Assembly (NCBI RefSeq): GCF_011082725.1
Contig: NZ_CP049715.1
Coordinates: 868,001 to 932,000 of the forward strand
Direction: 5' to 3'
From: Apibacter sp. B3706
GTDB lineage: Bacteria > Bacteroidota > Bacteroidia > Flavobacteriales > Weeksellaceae
Length of the DNA: 64,000 nucleotides
Shown: positions 35,381 through 43,580 of the stretch, piece after piece
Numbering within the stretch: position 1 is the first letter of the stretch
Layout of the letters: every line of letters begins with the position of its first letter
The notes under the pieces: generated by a model
The model's input: the letters and a program-made list of their open reading frames with translations, nothing else
Told to the model about the DNA's origin: nothing
Database searches by the model: none
Position numbers and translations under genes: made by a program

Positions 35381-36157
35381 TTATTTAACTTCAGCCTTGT
35401 TTTTATTTAATACTTCTTCAGCAAGTAAGATATAATTTATAGCACCTTTGCTTTCTGCGTCATATTTTAGTATGGATTCGCCAAAACTCGGAGCTTCACT
35501 TAATCGCACATTTCTTTGTATGAGACTGTCAAACACCATATCCGGAAAATGAGTTTTGACTTCTTCTACCACTTGGTTCGATAAACGTAAACGGGCATCA
35601 TACATAGTTAATAATAACCCTTCAATAGTTAGATCCGGATTGTGCAGTTTTTGCACGCTGTTTATCGTATTAAGGAGTTTTCCTAAACCTTCTAAGGCGA
35701 AATATTCACATTGGATGGGAATTATTACAGAATCGGCAGCAGTTAAAGCATTTAAAGTAATTAATCCTAATGACGGGGCACAATCAATGATTATGAAGTC
35801 ATATTCATCTTTTATATCTTTTAAAGCTTCCTTTAACATGTATTCTCTATTGACCTTGTCAACCAATTCAATTTCAGCAGCAACAAGATCTATATGAGCC
35901 GGTATTAATTCCACATTTGGGGAGGTAGAGGGTTGTATGGCATCTTTGGCAGAAGCACTGTGTTCCAACACTTCATAGGTACCATATTCTACTTCTTCGA
36001 TATTAATACCTAATCCGGAACTGGCATTTGCCTGAGGGTCTGCATCGATGAGTAAAACTTTTTTTTCAAGCACCCCTATGGCCGCAGCCAAATTAACGGC
36101 TGTAGTGGTCTTTCCAACTCCTCCTTTTTGATTAGCTATAGCAATAATTTTTCCCAT
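35381..36157 (-). CDS. parA: Chromosome-partitioning ATPase ParA
   Basis: A 258-aa protein. The deviant Walker A NQKGGVGKTTTAVNLA (8-23) is followed by LLIDADPQANAS and IIIDCAPSLGLIT, as in Soj/ParA of chromosomes, and it lacks the N-terminal DNA-binding domain of plasmid ParA. It drives origin segregation with ParB. It is the first gene of the leftward operon. Confidence 0.95.
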   Translation of the reverse strand: MGKIIAIANQKGGVGKTTTAVNLAAAIGVLEKKVLLIDADPQANASSGLGINIEEVEYGTYEVLEHSASAKDAIQPSTSPNVELIPAHIDLVAAEIELVDKVNREYMLKEALKDIKDEYDFIIIDCAPSLGLITLNALTAADSVIIPIQCEYFALEGLGKLLNTINSVQKLHNPDLTIEGLLLTMYDARLRLSNQVVEEVKTHFPDMVFDSLIQRNVRLSEAPSFGESILKYDAESKGAINYILLAEEVLNKNKAEVK

Positions 36158-36473
36158 CAGTATAATAAAATTTCAAGCTGTAAAAATACAATTTTTAAAC
36201 GGTATATTCAGAAAAAATTATCAACATTAGAGGGATTTATAGCAGGTTATCGACTATTTTTTTGGTATTATTATGCTGTTTTTTCTCCCTAACTTAATTA
36301 TTTTACTTTGAACTTTATTTTAATTTTATTTGGTTTTAAACATTCATCGCAAAAGTAATACAAGTTAAAAAGGTTGCCTTTTGTTATATATTAAAAAATA
36401 GTTTAAAATGTATAACTTTAAATTAAACCTTTTAAAATATTCCTTGTCAATATAGTTGTAAATCTAAAGTTAT
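36158..36473. other. Intergenic region between divergent parA and the Spy-like gene
   Basis: 316 bp, AT-rich. It must carry promoters for both genes but shows no exact TAnnTTTG. TTATCAACA at 36218-36226 is one base off a DnaA box; a single near-match is not evidence for an origin. Confidence 0.45.
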
Positions 36474-36857
36474 ATGAAAAAAATAATTTTTGTAGGAGCA
36501 TTAGTATTATCCTCTACTTTTGCTTTTACACAATCCAAATGTGAGGATCTTAAGGATCATGATAAAAAAGAAGAAAAAGTGAAAGAGATGAGGGATAGGA
36601 TGGCTAAAGAACTTAATTTAACGGAAGATCAAATTAAAAAGATTAATTTAATTGAGGATAAATATAAAAGCCGTGAGGATGAGTTAAGGAAAAAATCAGA
36701 AGAATTGCGTCAACAAATCCATCAATTAAAGGAAGATAAAAAATCTGAAATAAATAAAGTTTTTACTGAAGAACAAAGACAAAAGCTCAAGAAAATTAAA
36801 GAGGATATGCATAATAAAAAGCATTTACATAAACAGGGTAAAAAATTTCGTTCCTAG
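36474..36857 (+). CDS. Spy/CpxP-like periplasmic protein
   Basis: A 127-aa exported protein. The signal peptide covers about 1-19 (hydrophobic 4-17, cleavage near AFTQ). The rest is almost wholly helical and charged: MAKELNLTEDQIKKINLIED, then a coiled coil and FTEEQRQKLKKIKEDM, the LTxxQ pattern of Spy/CpxP and heavy-metal-resistance periplasmic proteins. The His/Lys-rich end could bind metal. Its role is probably envelope stress or chaperoning; that is inference. Confidence 0.75.
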   Translation: MKKIIFVGALVLSSTFAFTQSKCEDLKDHDKKEEKVKEMRDRMAKELNLTEDQIKKINLIEDKYKSREDELRKKSEELRQQIHQLKEDKKSEINKVFTEEQRQKLKKIKEDMHNKKHLHKQGKKFRS

Positions 36858-36893
36858 AGAAAAATAGTTTTTTATACAATTCTTTTTTCATTT

Positions 36894-36925
36894 AAAAAGA
36901 GCTTCTACTAATAGAAGCTCTTTTT
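36894..36925. terminator. Bidirectional terminator
   Basis: AAAAAGAGCTTCTA and TAGAAGCTCTTTTT form a perfect 14-bp stem with a 4-nt loop, between the Spy-like gene and the convergent exporter gene. Confidence 0.88.
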
Positions 36926-36972
36926 AATTTTATAATATATATATTATTATCAAATATATTATTATTAAAAAG

Positions 36973-38814
36973 TTAAGAAAAATTTTGCATGTCAATTAAT
37001 TTTTTATAAATACCATTTTTCTCCAATAATTCTGCATGAGTTCCTTGTTCCATTATTTTTCCTTTATCCATCACCACAATCATATCTGCATTTACAATAG
37101 TAGATAATCTATGAGCAATAACCAGGGATGTTCTGTTAGACATAAGATTATCTAAAGCATCTTGTACCAATCGTTCACTCTGAGTATCTAAGGCAGAGGT
37201 TGCTTCATCTAAAATCATAATAGGTGGATTTTTCAATATAGCTCTGGCAATAGCAATTCTTTGTTTTTGTCCACCCGATAATTTTCCGCCTCCTTCACCA
37301 ATGGTTGTTTCGAAACCTTCCGGCATTTGCTCAATGAATTCCAGTGCATTGGCAACTTTAGCAGCTTCTATAACTTCATGCATGGATGCATTTGGATTGC
37401 TTAATTTAATATTATTGGCAATGGTATCATTGAATAATATGGATTCTTGAGTAACCATGCCCAGTAATTTACGGTAAACTTTTAAATTTAAATCTCTTAA
37501 ATCATGACCATCTACATAGATCACTCCGCTATCAACGTCATAAAACCGTGCAATTAAATTGGCTAAAGTAGTTTTACCGCTACCGCTCTGTCCCACTACT
37601 GCTATTGTTTTGCCTTTAGGTATAAATAAATTTACATCTTGAAGAATGGGATGTCCGTCAACATATTGGAAATTAATATTTTTCAGTTGAATTCCTTCTT
37701 TTATTTCGGATAATTCTATGGCATGTTCCGGTTCGTAAATCTGTATGCTGGTTTCTAAAGTTTCCACTAAGCGATCTGTAGAGGCCGTACCTTTATGTAA
37801 ATTCGTGATGGAAGTTGATAAGGTTTTGGCCGGTTCCAATAATTGAAAAAATAGAGCTATATAGACTAAAAAGGAAGGAAGATTTAAACCTTCACCGTCT
37901 AAAATAAGAACTCCGCCGTACCAGGTTATAAAAATCATGGCAACAGAACCTAAAAATTCAGAAGAAGGCGAAGCAAGTTCATATTTTTTCATCATATTTA
38001 TGGATAGCCTTCTGAGATTAAGAACGCTATTCATAAATCTGTTTTTCATAGATTCTTCGGCATTGAAAATTTTGATTATTTTAGTTCCGTTTAGCGTTTC
38101 ATCAATTACTGAAAGTACATTACCCGATTCGGCTAATCCCTTTTTAGCATCTTTTTTCAAACTTTTTCCAATTGCGGAAATAATCCACGCCATAAAAGGC
38201 AGAACAATAAATGCTATTAAAGTTAACGAAGGACTAATGGTAATCAAAGCGATAAGAGTAAAAAGAATGGAAAAAGGCGTTCTCCAAAGCTCTAAAATAG
38301 AAGTTAAAATATTGCCTTCCACCTCTCCTACATCTCCGGAAAGTCGTATCATAATATCCCCTTTTTTTCGATCAGTGAAATAAGAAACCGGAAGCGTAAG
38401 GATTTTATCATACATAGCAACCCGCAAATCTTTGGAAACTCCGCTTCGTAACAGTACAATAAAATATTGAGCTAAATATCTGAAAATATTTCTAAATAAA
38501 AATAAAACTATAACAGTAACACAAAGATAAGCTAAAATCGTTTTAGGATTGGTTCCTTCAAGGGAATGATCTAAAAATACATAAAATTTATATTTCAGCT
38601 CAGCCATCATACCCGTTGAGGCTTGCATTTCTTTTTTCGTTTGTTCAATTAAAATTTGATTTTTTCCTCCTAAAAGCATTTCCAAAATGGGCATAATGGA
38701 AAAAACGGAAACTATTGAAAATAAAGAATATAGAACGTTAAATAGAATTCCTAATATAAATTCTTTTCTGTAGGGAGAGGCAAATTTTTTTAGTATTTTT
38801 TTTAATGATTTCAT
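36973..38814 (-). CDS. ABC exporter, MsbA type (permease-ATPase fusion)
   Basis: A 613-aa half-transporter. Six membrane segments occupy about 20-320, then an ATPase domain with Walker A VVGQSGSGKTTLAN, signature LSGGQKQRIAIARA, Walker B IMILDEATSALD and the H-loop IAHRLSTI. The layout fits MsbA-like lipid or lipopolysaccharide flippases, but drug exporters look alike. Its promoter is the TACCTTTG box at 38833-38840. Confidence 0.9.
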   Translation of the reverse strand: MKSLKKILKKFASPYRKEFILGILFNVLYSLFSIVSVFSIMPILEMLLGGKNQILIEQTKKEMQASTGMMAELKYKFYVFLDHSLEGTNPKTILAYLCVTVIVLFLFRNIFRYLAQYFIVLLRSGVSKDLRVAMYDKILTLPVSYFTDRKKGDIMIRLSGDVGEVEGNILTSILELWRTPFSILFTLIALITISPSLTLIAFIVLPFMAWIISAIGKSLKKDAKKGLAESGNVLSVIDETLNGTKIIKIFNAEESMKNRFMNSVLNLRRLSINMMKKYELASPSSEFLGSVAMIFITWYGGVLILDGEGLNLPSFLVYIALFFQLLEPAKTLSTSITNLHKGTASTDRLVETLETSIQIYEPEHAIELSEIKEGIQLKNINFQYVDGHPILQDVNLFIPKGKTIAVVGQSGSGKTTLANLIARFYDVDSGVIYVDGHDLRDLNLKVYRKLLGMVTQESILFNDTIANNIKLSNPNASMHEVIEAAKVANALEFIEQMPEGFETTIGEGGGKLSGGQKQRIAIARAILKNPPIMILDEATSALDTQSERLVQDALDNLMSNRTSLVIAHRLSTIVNADMIVVMDKGKIMEQGTHAELLEKNGIYKKLIDMQNFS

Positions 38815-38832
38815 GCTACCTTGAGATTAATA

Positions 38833-38840
38833 CAAAGGTA
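38833..38840 (-). promoter_or_regulatory. -7 box TACCTTTG for the ABC exporter gene
   Basis: Minus-strand TAnnTTTG 19 bp upstream of the ATG at 38814. Confidence 0.6.
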
Positions 38841-38863
38841 AACAAAAATTCGATTCTTTTTTG

Positions 38864-40465
38864 TCAAAAAGTAGCTTGTATTCCAATATGAATTTTAGAA
38901 TCTGAAAAATTTACAGGTTCAGAATCGTATTTGCCAACGGCATAGTTCAATGAAAAAATCCCGAAACGTGTTAAAAAGCTAATTCCTACTCCGGTTCCCA
39001 ATAAAAAGGGTTTTGTATTTTGATTTTTATTCTCAATCCATGCAACATCTGTAAATAAACTTAAATACAGTTCTTCAAACGGAACGTATCTGTATTCTAA
39101 ACTTCCGATGATATACGCATTGGCATAAATAGATTGTTCATTGAATCCACGGATAGTTTTCAAACCACCGATTTTAAATAATTCATTTACTGTCAACGTA
39201 TCCGAAAGTAAGGTTGAAGCATTTATTTTCGGTTTTAGATAATGAGAAGCAGATAATTTTATTAGTTTCTCTAGGGAAGCACTTACATTATATTCAGTTA
39301 AATTTTTTCGATCTTCCGGTATATTCCTATATGCAATTCCTTTTATGGAGTATAAATTTTTAGGACCTAAAATTTCGTTTTCATTTCTTTCTTTGTATTG
39401 ATAACTTATGCCTAATCCTGTTTTGGAAAAGTTGTTATTATTATCTAATTCCGATACATATCGTGAGTTTTCATATAATCCTTCTATACCTAACCGTTGA
39501 TTTACGGTATATTGATAATATATATGTTCATTTAGGCGAATGGTTGCATAGGTGCTGTCTTGTTTAAATATAGTTAACGATGTTTCTGATCCGAATTTAG
39601 ATTTAAAAAGATAGGGCACGTTGACTTGAACTTCAAAGTTTTGAGATTTATCCGGTGTGGATAGCCAATTTAAGTTAATGGTTTCAAATGAATTCAATAC
39701 ATTGCCTAAAGAAAGTTGCAATTGACCGTTGACTTTGAATTTACCTTTTTCGTCATTACCAAAGCCTACCATTCCGTCCAATGAACTGGCTTTTCTTTTT
39801 TTTAAATATAAATAAATTTTGGTGGAATCAGGGGTGAATAATACTTGCGGATTTTTTTCTTCAGCTATAAATGCTGTTCCTTGTAACATAGCTGAAATTT
39901 CTTTAAGTCGCTCGTCTGAGTAGGTTTTACCAAGAAATCCATATTCTAAATCTTTTATTATTCCGCGAGGAATTTTGGTATATCCGTTTAAAACGAATGA
40001 ATTGATGAGCCTTTTTTGATGAAGTTCAACATGTATGGATGCTTCTAATGGTTCATTTGAGAGGGATAATTTTGTATGGACTTGGTTAAATGCATAGCCT
40101 TTTTTTATATAATAATAATGAATTACTCCTGCTAAAGAATCAATATTATCTGTTTGAAAATGATTTTTGTTAGTAATTGCCGCTTGTGAAAGAGAGTCTA
40201 ATTGTACCCATACTTTTTTGTAAAATTTTCCTCTGTTAATATAAACTAAGGTTTCTTTTTTATCTTTTTTTAAAGAATCCAGTTTTAGGGTATAAAAACC
40301 TAGATCTACTAAAGAATCTAAAATTGAACCTACTTTATTTTCAGAATAGGTTTTTGAAAACCAAAGTTTTTGATTATTATATATCTGGATGAAATTTTTT
40401 TCTACTTGGCCATGAAGCAAAATGGGAAAAATAATTATATAAATATAGAGCAGCTTAAATTTCAT
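38864..40465 (-). CDS. BamA/TamA-like outer-membrane protein
   Basis: A 533-aa protein with a signal peptide (3-19, ILLHGQ). About 90-235 holds POTRA-like repeats (FVLNGYTKIPRGIIKDLEYG), then a beta-barrel with the late motif LKTIRGFNEQSIYANAY and GSLEYRY, ending in IQATF with a C-terminal Phe as outer-membrane barrels need. It is shorter than true BamA and is one of several Omp85 paralogues usual in Bacteroidota. The client is unknown. Confidence 0.83.
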   Translation of the reverse strand: MKFKLLYIYIIIFPILLHGQVEKNFIQIYNNQKLWFSKTYSENKVGSILDSLVDLGFYTLKLDSLKKDKKETLVYINRGKFYKKVWVQLDSLSQAAITNKNHFQTDNIDSLAGVIHYYYIKKGYAFNQVHTKLSLSNEPLEASIHVELHQKRLINSFVLNGYTKIPRGIIKDLEYGFLGKTYSDERLKEISAMLQGTAFIAEEKNPQVLFTPDSTKIYLYLKKRKASSLDGMVGFGNDEKGKFKVNGQLQLSLGNVLNSFETINLNWLSTPDKSQNFEVQVNVPYLFKSKFGSETSLTIFKQDSTYATIRLNEHIYYQYTVNQRLGIEGLYENSRYVSELDNNNNFSKTGLGISYQYKERNENEILGPKNLYSIKGIAYRNIPEDRKNLTEYNVSASLEKLIKLSASHYLKPKINASTLLSDTLTVNELFKIGGLKTIRGFNEQSIYANAYIIGSLEYRYVPFEELYLSLFTDVAWIENKNQNTKPFLLGTGVGISFLTRFGIFSLNYAVGKYDSEPVNFSDSKIHIGIQATF

Positions 40466-40500
40466 AAGTTATACTAACAAAAAAGCTCAATGGTAAGGTA

Positions 40501-40508
40501 CAAATTTA
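40501..40508 (-). promoter_or_regulatory. -7 box TAAATTTG for the BamA-like gene
   Basis: Minus-strand TAnnTTTG 36 bp upstream of the ATG at 40465. Confidence 0.5.
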
Positions 40509-40742
40509 AAACTAAATTATTTTATATTTTTATTTAATAAAGTTCTTTAGTTTTTTGTAGGCGTCATTGTAAATGATGCTATTAATGGGAAAATAACAAA
40601 TATTTTAGTATAATTGTCTTGTAATGAACTATATAAATACTTATATACTTTCTAATTAATTATAGTTATGTATGCATTTCCTTTAAATAGATTGTAAAAT
40701 AGTTTGTAAATTTTCTTATTAACTAAAATTTGAAATAAAATG

Positions 40743-40934
40743 TCAAAGTTCAAGAGCAGTATGTATTCTCAAACTATTATTATTTTCATTATTTACTTTT
40801 GGTTGTTCAGATTTTTTTATCATGCTATCATCTTCTTTAGCATTTGAAATATATTCTTCAGCATTAACAAAACCTTTCATGAAATTTTGCCTTCTTTGGG
40901 CATTAATCTCTTGTATCTTTTTTATAAAATCCAT
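40743..40934 (-). CDS. Small hydrophilic protein of unknown function
   Basis: A 63-aa protein, MDFIKKIQEINAQRRQNF at the start, polar throughout, with no signal or membrane segment. It lies downstream of the dinD-like gene on the same strand, but the terminator at 40969-40999 stands between them. No promoter box was found. It may be a real small gene of the same accessory patch; the evidence is only its open frame and position. Confidence 0.4.
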   Translation of the reverse strand: MDFIKKIQEINAQRRQNFMKGFVNAEEYISNAKEDDSMIKKSEQPKVNNENNNSLRIHTALEL

Positions 40935-40968
40935 AATCCTATTTTACAAGGTTAAGATCTGAAAATAA

Positions 40969-40999
40969 AAAAACCTTCTGAATATAGCAGAAGGTTTTT
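40969..40999 (-). terminator. Terminator after the dinD-like gene
   Basis: AAAAACCTTCTG and CAGAAGGTTTTT form a perfect 12-bp stem with a 7-nt loop and flanking A/T runs. Confidence 0.85.
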
Positions 41000-41024
41000 A
41001 GTTATCATATTTTATTCTTATTTC

Positions 41025-41858
41025 TTATTCTTTCTTTTTTTTGGATATACTTTTCTTATTATCCTCAGTTATCATTTTTTTATGGCTTGATTTCAACTGT
41101 TTTTTTATGTCTGATAATTGTTTTTCTTTATCAAGTGATTCAGGTGGTTTTCCTGAATTTTTTATAATTATTTCTCGTACTTCTTTGCCTACGCTATAAT
41201 GAGTTTGTTCCAAATTAGCTTGCCCTTTAATATTATGATTTTTTATTCTTTCTTCTGTTTGTGTTACTCTAAATAAATTAGCTGCTAATTCTGTTCTCCC
41301 CATATAATCCATTAACTTTCCTTTTTTTATATTTCTTTTATTCTCCAACTTCCATGAAGGCATATTATACATTCCCAAATAACCTGCATTTTGAAATTTT
41401 GCAAAATCTTGTACTCCAGCACGCTTAACAGTAGAAGCTAAAGATTTGTTTCCTTCTGTTAATTCCTCTCTAATTAATAGTCTCTCTAATTCATTACTGC
41501 CTTCAAACTGTAATTCAAACTTTCTGGTTTGATGAGCAAAATATGATTGAGCTTGAGCAACTTCTACTTTTTTTGGATCTCCATTCATTACTGTTAGATA
41601 ACATGCAAATCTTGTGAGTTTAAAATCTTGTATGTTTCCATCTTCGAACTCCCTACTAGTTGAAATTATATTATCATAATGAGGTATTCCTAATGAAACA
41701 AAAGCTTTAGTAGCTCTATCTAAAACTTTTTGAAAAGATTTCATATTGCTATATCCTAACATATTCATTATATCAGATGCCCACCAAAAGCATATACCAT
41801 TCTCATTTTTAAAATCTTCGAAAGATAAATTTGCCTCATTTTGATTTCCCTCTTCCAT
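41025..41858 (-). CDS. dinD: DinD-like (DNA-damage-inducible protein D) protein
   Basis: A 277-aa protein. It has the BRO-N-like start of DinD, FWWASDIMNMLGYSNMKSFQ (24-43), then FKLTRFACYLTVMNGDPKKV and AQAQSYFAHQTRKFELQ (102-118), which define the family. The C-terminal 50 residues are basic and low in complexity. In E. coli DinD is SOS-induced and inhibits RecA-mediated strand exchange; the role in Bacteroidota is not established. The gene is often found in accessory regions. No SOS box could be identified. Confidence 0.85.
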   Translation of the reverse strand: MEEGNQNEANLSFEDFKNENGICFWWASDIMNMLGYSNMKSFQKVLDRATKAFVSLGIPHYDNIISTSREFEDGNIQDFKLTRFACYLTVMNGDPKKVEVAQAQSYFAHQTRKFELQFEGSNELERLLIREELTEGNKSLASTVKRAGVQDFAKFQNAGYLGMYNMPSWKLENKRNIKKGKLMDYMGRTELAANLFRVTQTEERIKNHNIKGQANLEQTHYSVGKEVREIIIKNSGKPPESLDKEKQLSDIKKQLKSSHKKMITEDNKKSISKKKKE

Positions 41859-41977
41859 AGTTGTAAATAAATTTAAGTAAAAATATAAAAATAAATTTAA
41901 ACCGTAATTACATATTTTAATTATACTTGTTTCTAAATTATAATTAATAGGTTAAAAAAGTAATTAGTTACCAAATT

Positions 41978-42682
41978 TTAAGATTTAAGGTTATTTGAAT
42001 TAATAATTTCTAACATATGCTCTTTACCTATAGTATGGGCTGCTTTAAGTGACAGAATCCATTGGATGGTATGATCCAACTTTTCTTGTTTTTTTATACT
42101 ATCTTTTTGATTGATATAATGAAGAAGCATAAATAGTATTGAAAAAATAAGTAAAATAATAGTCAATGCAAAAGCGGGATTAAATTGTTGATAGGCGGAA
42201 GGTGATGGATTTACATCATAGATCCAATTAACTAATAAAACAAGGGTGGAAATTATAAACAATCCAATAGCTGTCATATAATTAAGCAATGATAATTGTC
42301 TTACTTGCTTTATTTTTTGTTCAGAACTTGCTATCCATAATTTAAATTCTTCTTCCAAATTTTTCCAAGAATCAGAAGTATTGTTTTGTTCTTTATTAAT
42401 GAGCGTAAATTCATCGGTAGTGAAATGAGTGAATACCCAATATTCCCATCCCAAGCCTAAAGCCAAAACAATTACAATAAAAATTATAGAAAGAAAACTG
42501 TAAAATATCTCTTGGATGATATGGTAATAAAATCCTAAACCTACTAAGACTAACACTAATAGGGTAACTAAAAAATACTTTAAGTATCCTGAATTTTTTT
42601 TCTTCTTTTGATCATTATCTTTTTTATCGATATTATCAATAGTATTTCCTATATTTTGTTTATCTGATATATTTTTATCCAT
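41978..42682 (-). CDS. Multi-span membrane protein of unknown function
   Basis: A 234-aa protein. A charged N-terminus (1-33) is followed by about four membrane spans (35-57, 60-78, 132-152, 168-190); between the second and third is a soluble segment with EEEFKLWIASSEQKIKQVRQ. The C-terminus is cytosolic and helical. It lies 52 bp downstream of pgeF on the same strand and has its own -7 box. No family is recognised. Confidence 0.65.
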   Translation of the reverse strand: MDKNISDKQNIGNTIDNIDKKDNDQKKKKNSGYLKYFLVTLLVLVLVGLGFYYHIIQEIFYSFLSIIFIVIVLALGLGWEYWVFTHFTTDEFTLINKEQNNTSDSWKNLEEEFKLWIASSEQKIKQVRQLSLLNYMTAIGLFIISTLVLLVNWIYDVNPSPSAYQQFNPAFALTIILLIFSILFMLLHYINQKDSIKKQEKLDHTIQWILSLKAAHTIGKEHMLEIINSNNLKS

Positions 42683-42698
42683 TTTATAAATTTATTAA

Positions 42699-42706
42699 CA
42701 AAATTA
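42699..42706 (-). promoter_or_regulatory. -7 box TAATTTTG
   Basis: Minus-strand TAnnTTTG 17 bp upstream of the ATG at 42682. Confidence 0.5.
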
Positions 42707-42734
42707 TATAATATTTTAATAAATTCATAAAAAA

Positions 42735-43523
42735 TTAACGTAAAATACCACCGGTTACCATTCTACCGGAATTTATGGTTTGCCTTCTTGCCGAAAAAAA
42801 TAAATTAGGTTGAGTAACCGTACATAAATTTTTTATTTCTATATGTTGAGCGAGACAACCTGCTTGTTCCAGTAGCAACTGATTTGCTTTTCTAAGATCA
42901 ATATGATATTTTCGGGTTTCTTTATTTTTAAAACTAATTAGATTACTATCAAAACCTTCTTTAATAAAATCTTCTATGACATGATCTCCTACTTCAAAAC
43001 AGTTCGCGCAAATGCACGGACCAATTCCTACTCTGATATTTTCAGGTTTGCAACTAAAATAACGTACCATTTCCGACAGAGTTTTTAAAGCAATTTTGCT
43101 AACGGTTCCTCTCCATCCTGCATGAATGGCTGCCAAAGTTTGGGTTAAAGGATCATAAAGTATTATAGGTACACAATCGGCTGTAGTTATTCCTATGCAA
43201 ATTCCCTTTTCTTGAGTCAGTAAAGCATCTTTATTTTGAAAAATTTTAGATTGTTTATCACTTTCTAAATCTAAAAAATTTCGATCAATAAGTAACACAT
43301 GATTGCTGTGAGTTTGAACAGGTATATATAAATTATGGGTTGAAATACCTATCTCATTACAGAGTCTTTTTCTGTTTTCAATCACATTTTTCGGATCATC
43401 CCCGGAGGTTGTTCCTAAATTGAACGATGCATACTTCCCGACACTTACTCCTCCTTCGATTGTAGTTGTAAAATGGGTTAATTCTCTGTATGCAGATAAA
43501 TTATCAAATGTCAGAAAATTCAT
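42735..43523 (-). CDS. pgeF: Peptidoglycan editing factor PgeF (YfiH, Cu-oxidase_4 family)
   Basis: A 262-aa protein. The metal site is visible in VPVQTHSNHVLLID, GITTADCVPIIL and AAIHAGWRGTVSKIA, with GIGPCICANCFEVG further on. The family purges peptidoglycan precursors of wrongly incorporated L-Ser and has laccase or purine-nucleoside activity in other hosts. It is 57 bp downstream of polA on the same strand with no promoter box between, so co-transcription is likely. Confidence 0.9.
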   Translation of the reverse strand: MNFLTFDNLSAYRELTHFTTTIEGGVSVGKYASFNLGTTSGDDPKNVIENRKRLCNEIGISTHNLYIPVQTHSNHVLLIDRNFLDLESDKQSKIFQNKDALLTQEKGICIGITTADCVPIILYDPLTQTLAAIHAGWRGTVSKIALKTLSEMVRYFSCKPENIRVGIGPCICANCFEVGDHVIEDFIKEGFDSNLISFKNKETRKYHIDLRKANQLLLEQAGCLAQHIEIKNLCTVTQPNLFFSARRQTINSGRMVTGGILR

Positions 43524-43580
43524 ATAGTTAAAAGAGAATATTTATAAACTCATCAATTCTAGAGTGTTCTATATAAATTC

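Noticed and set aside
35556-35897. 113-aa open frame on the plus strand
   Set aside because: Antisense shadow inside parA.
34493-36157. parS site near parAB
   Set aside because: No convincing GC-rich palindrome of the parS type was seen in or around the two genes.
36218-36226. DnaA-box-like TTATCAACA near parA, as a sign of the replication origin
   Set aside because: One near-match in AT-rich DNA, no cluster of boxes and no dnaA or dnaN gene nearby.
37937-38383. 148-aa open frame on the plus strand
   Set aside because: It lies wholly antisense inside the well-supported ABC exporter gene; a shadow frame.
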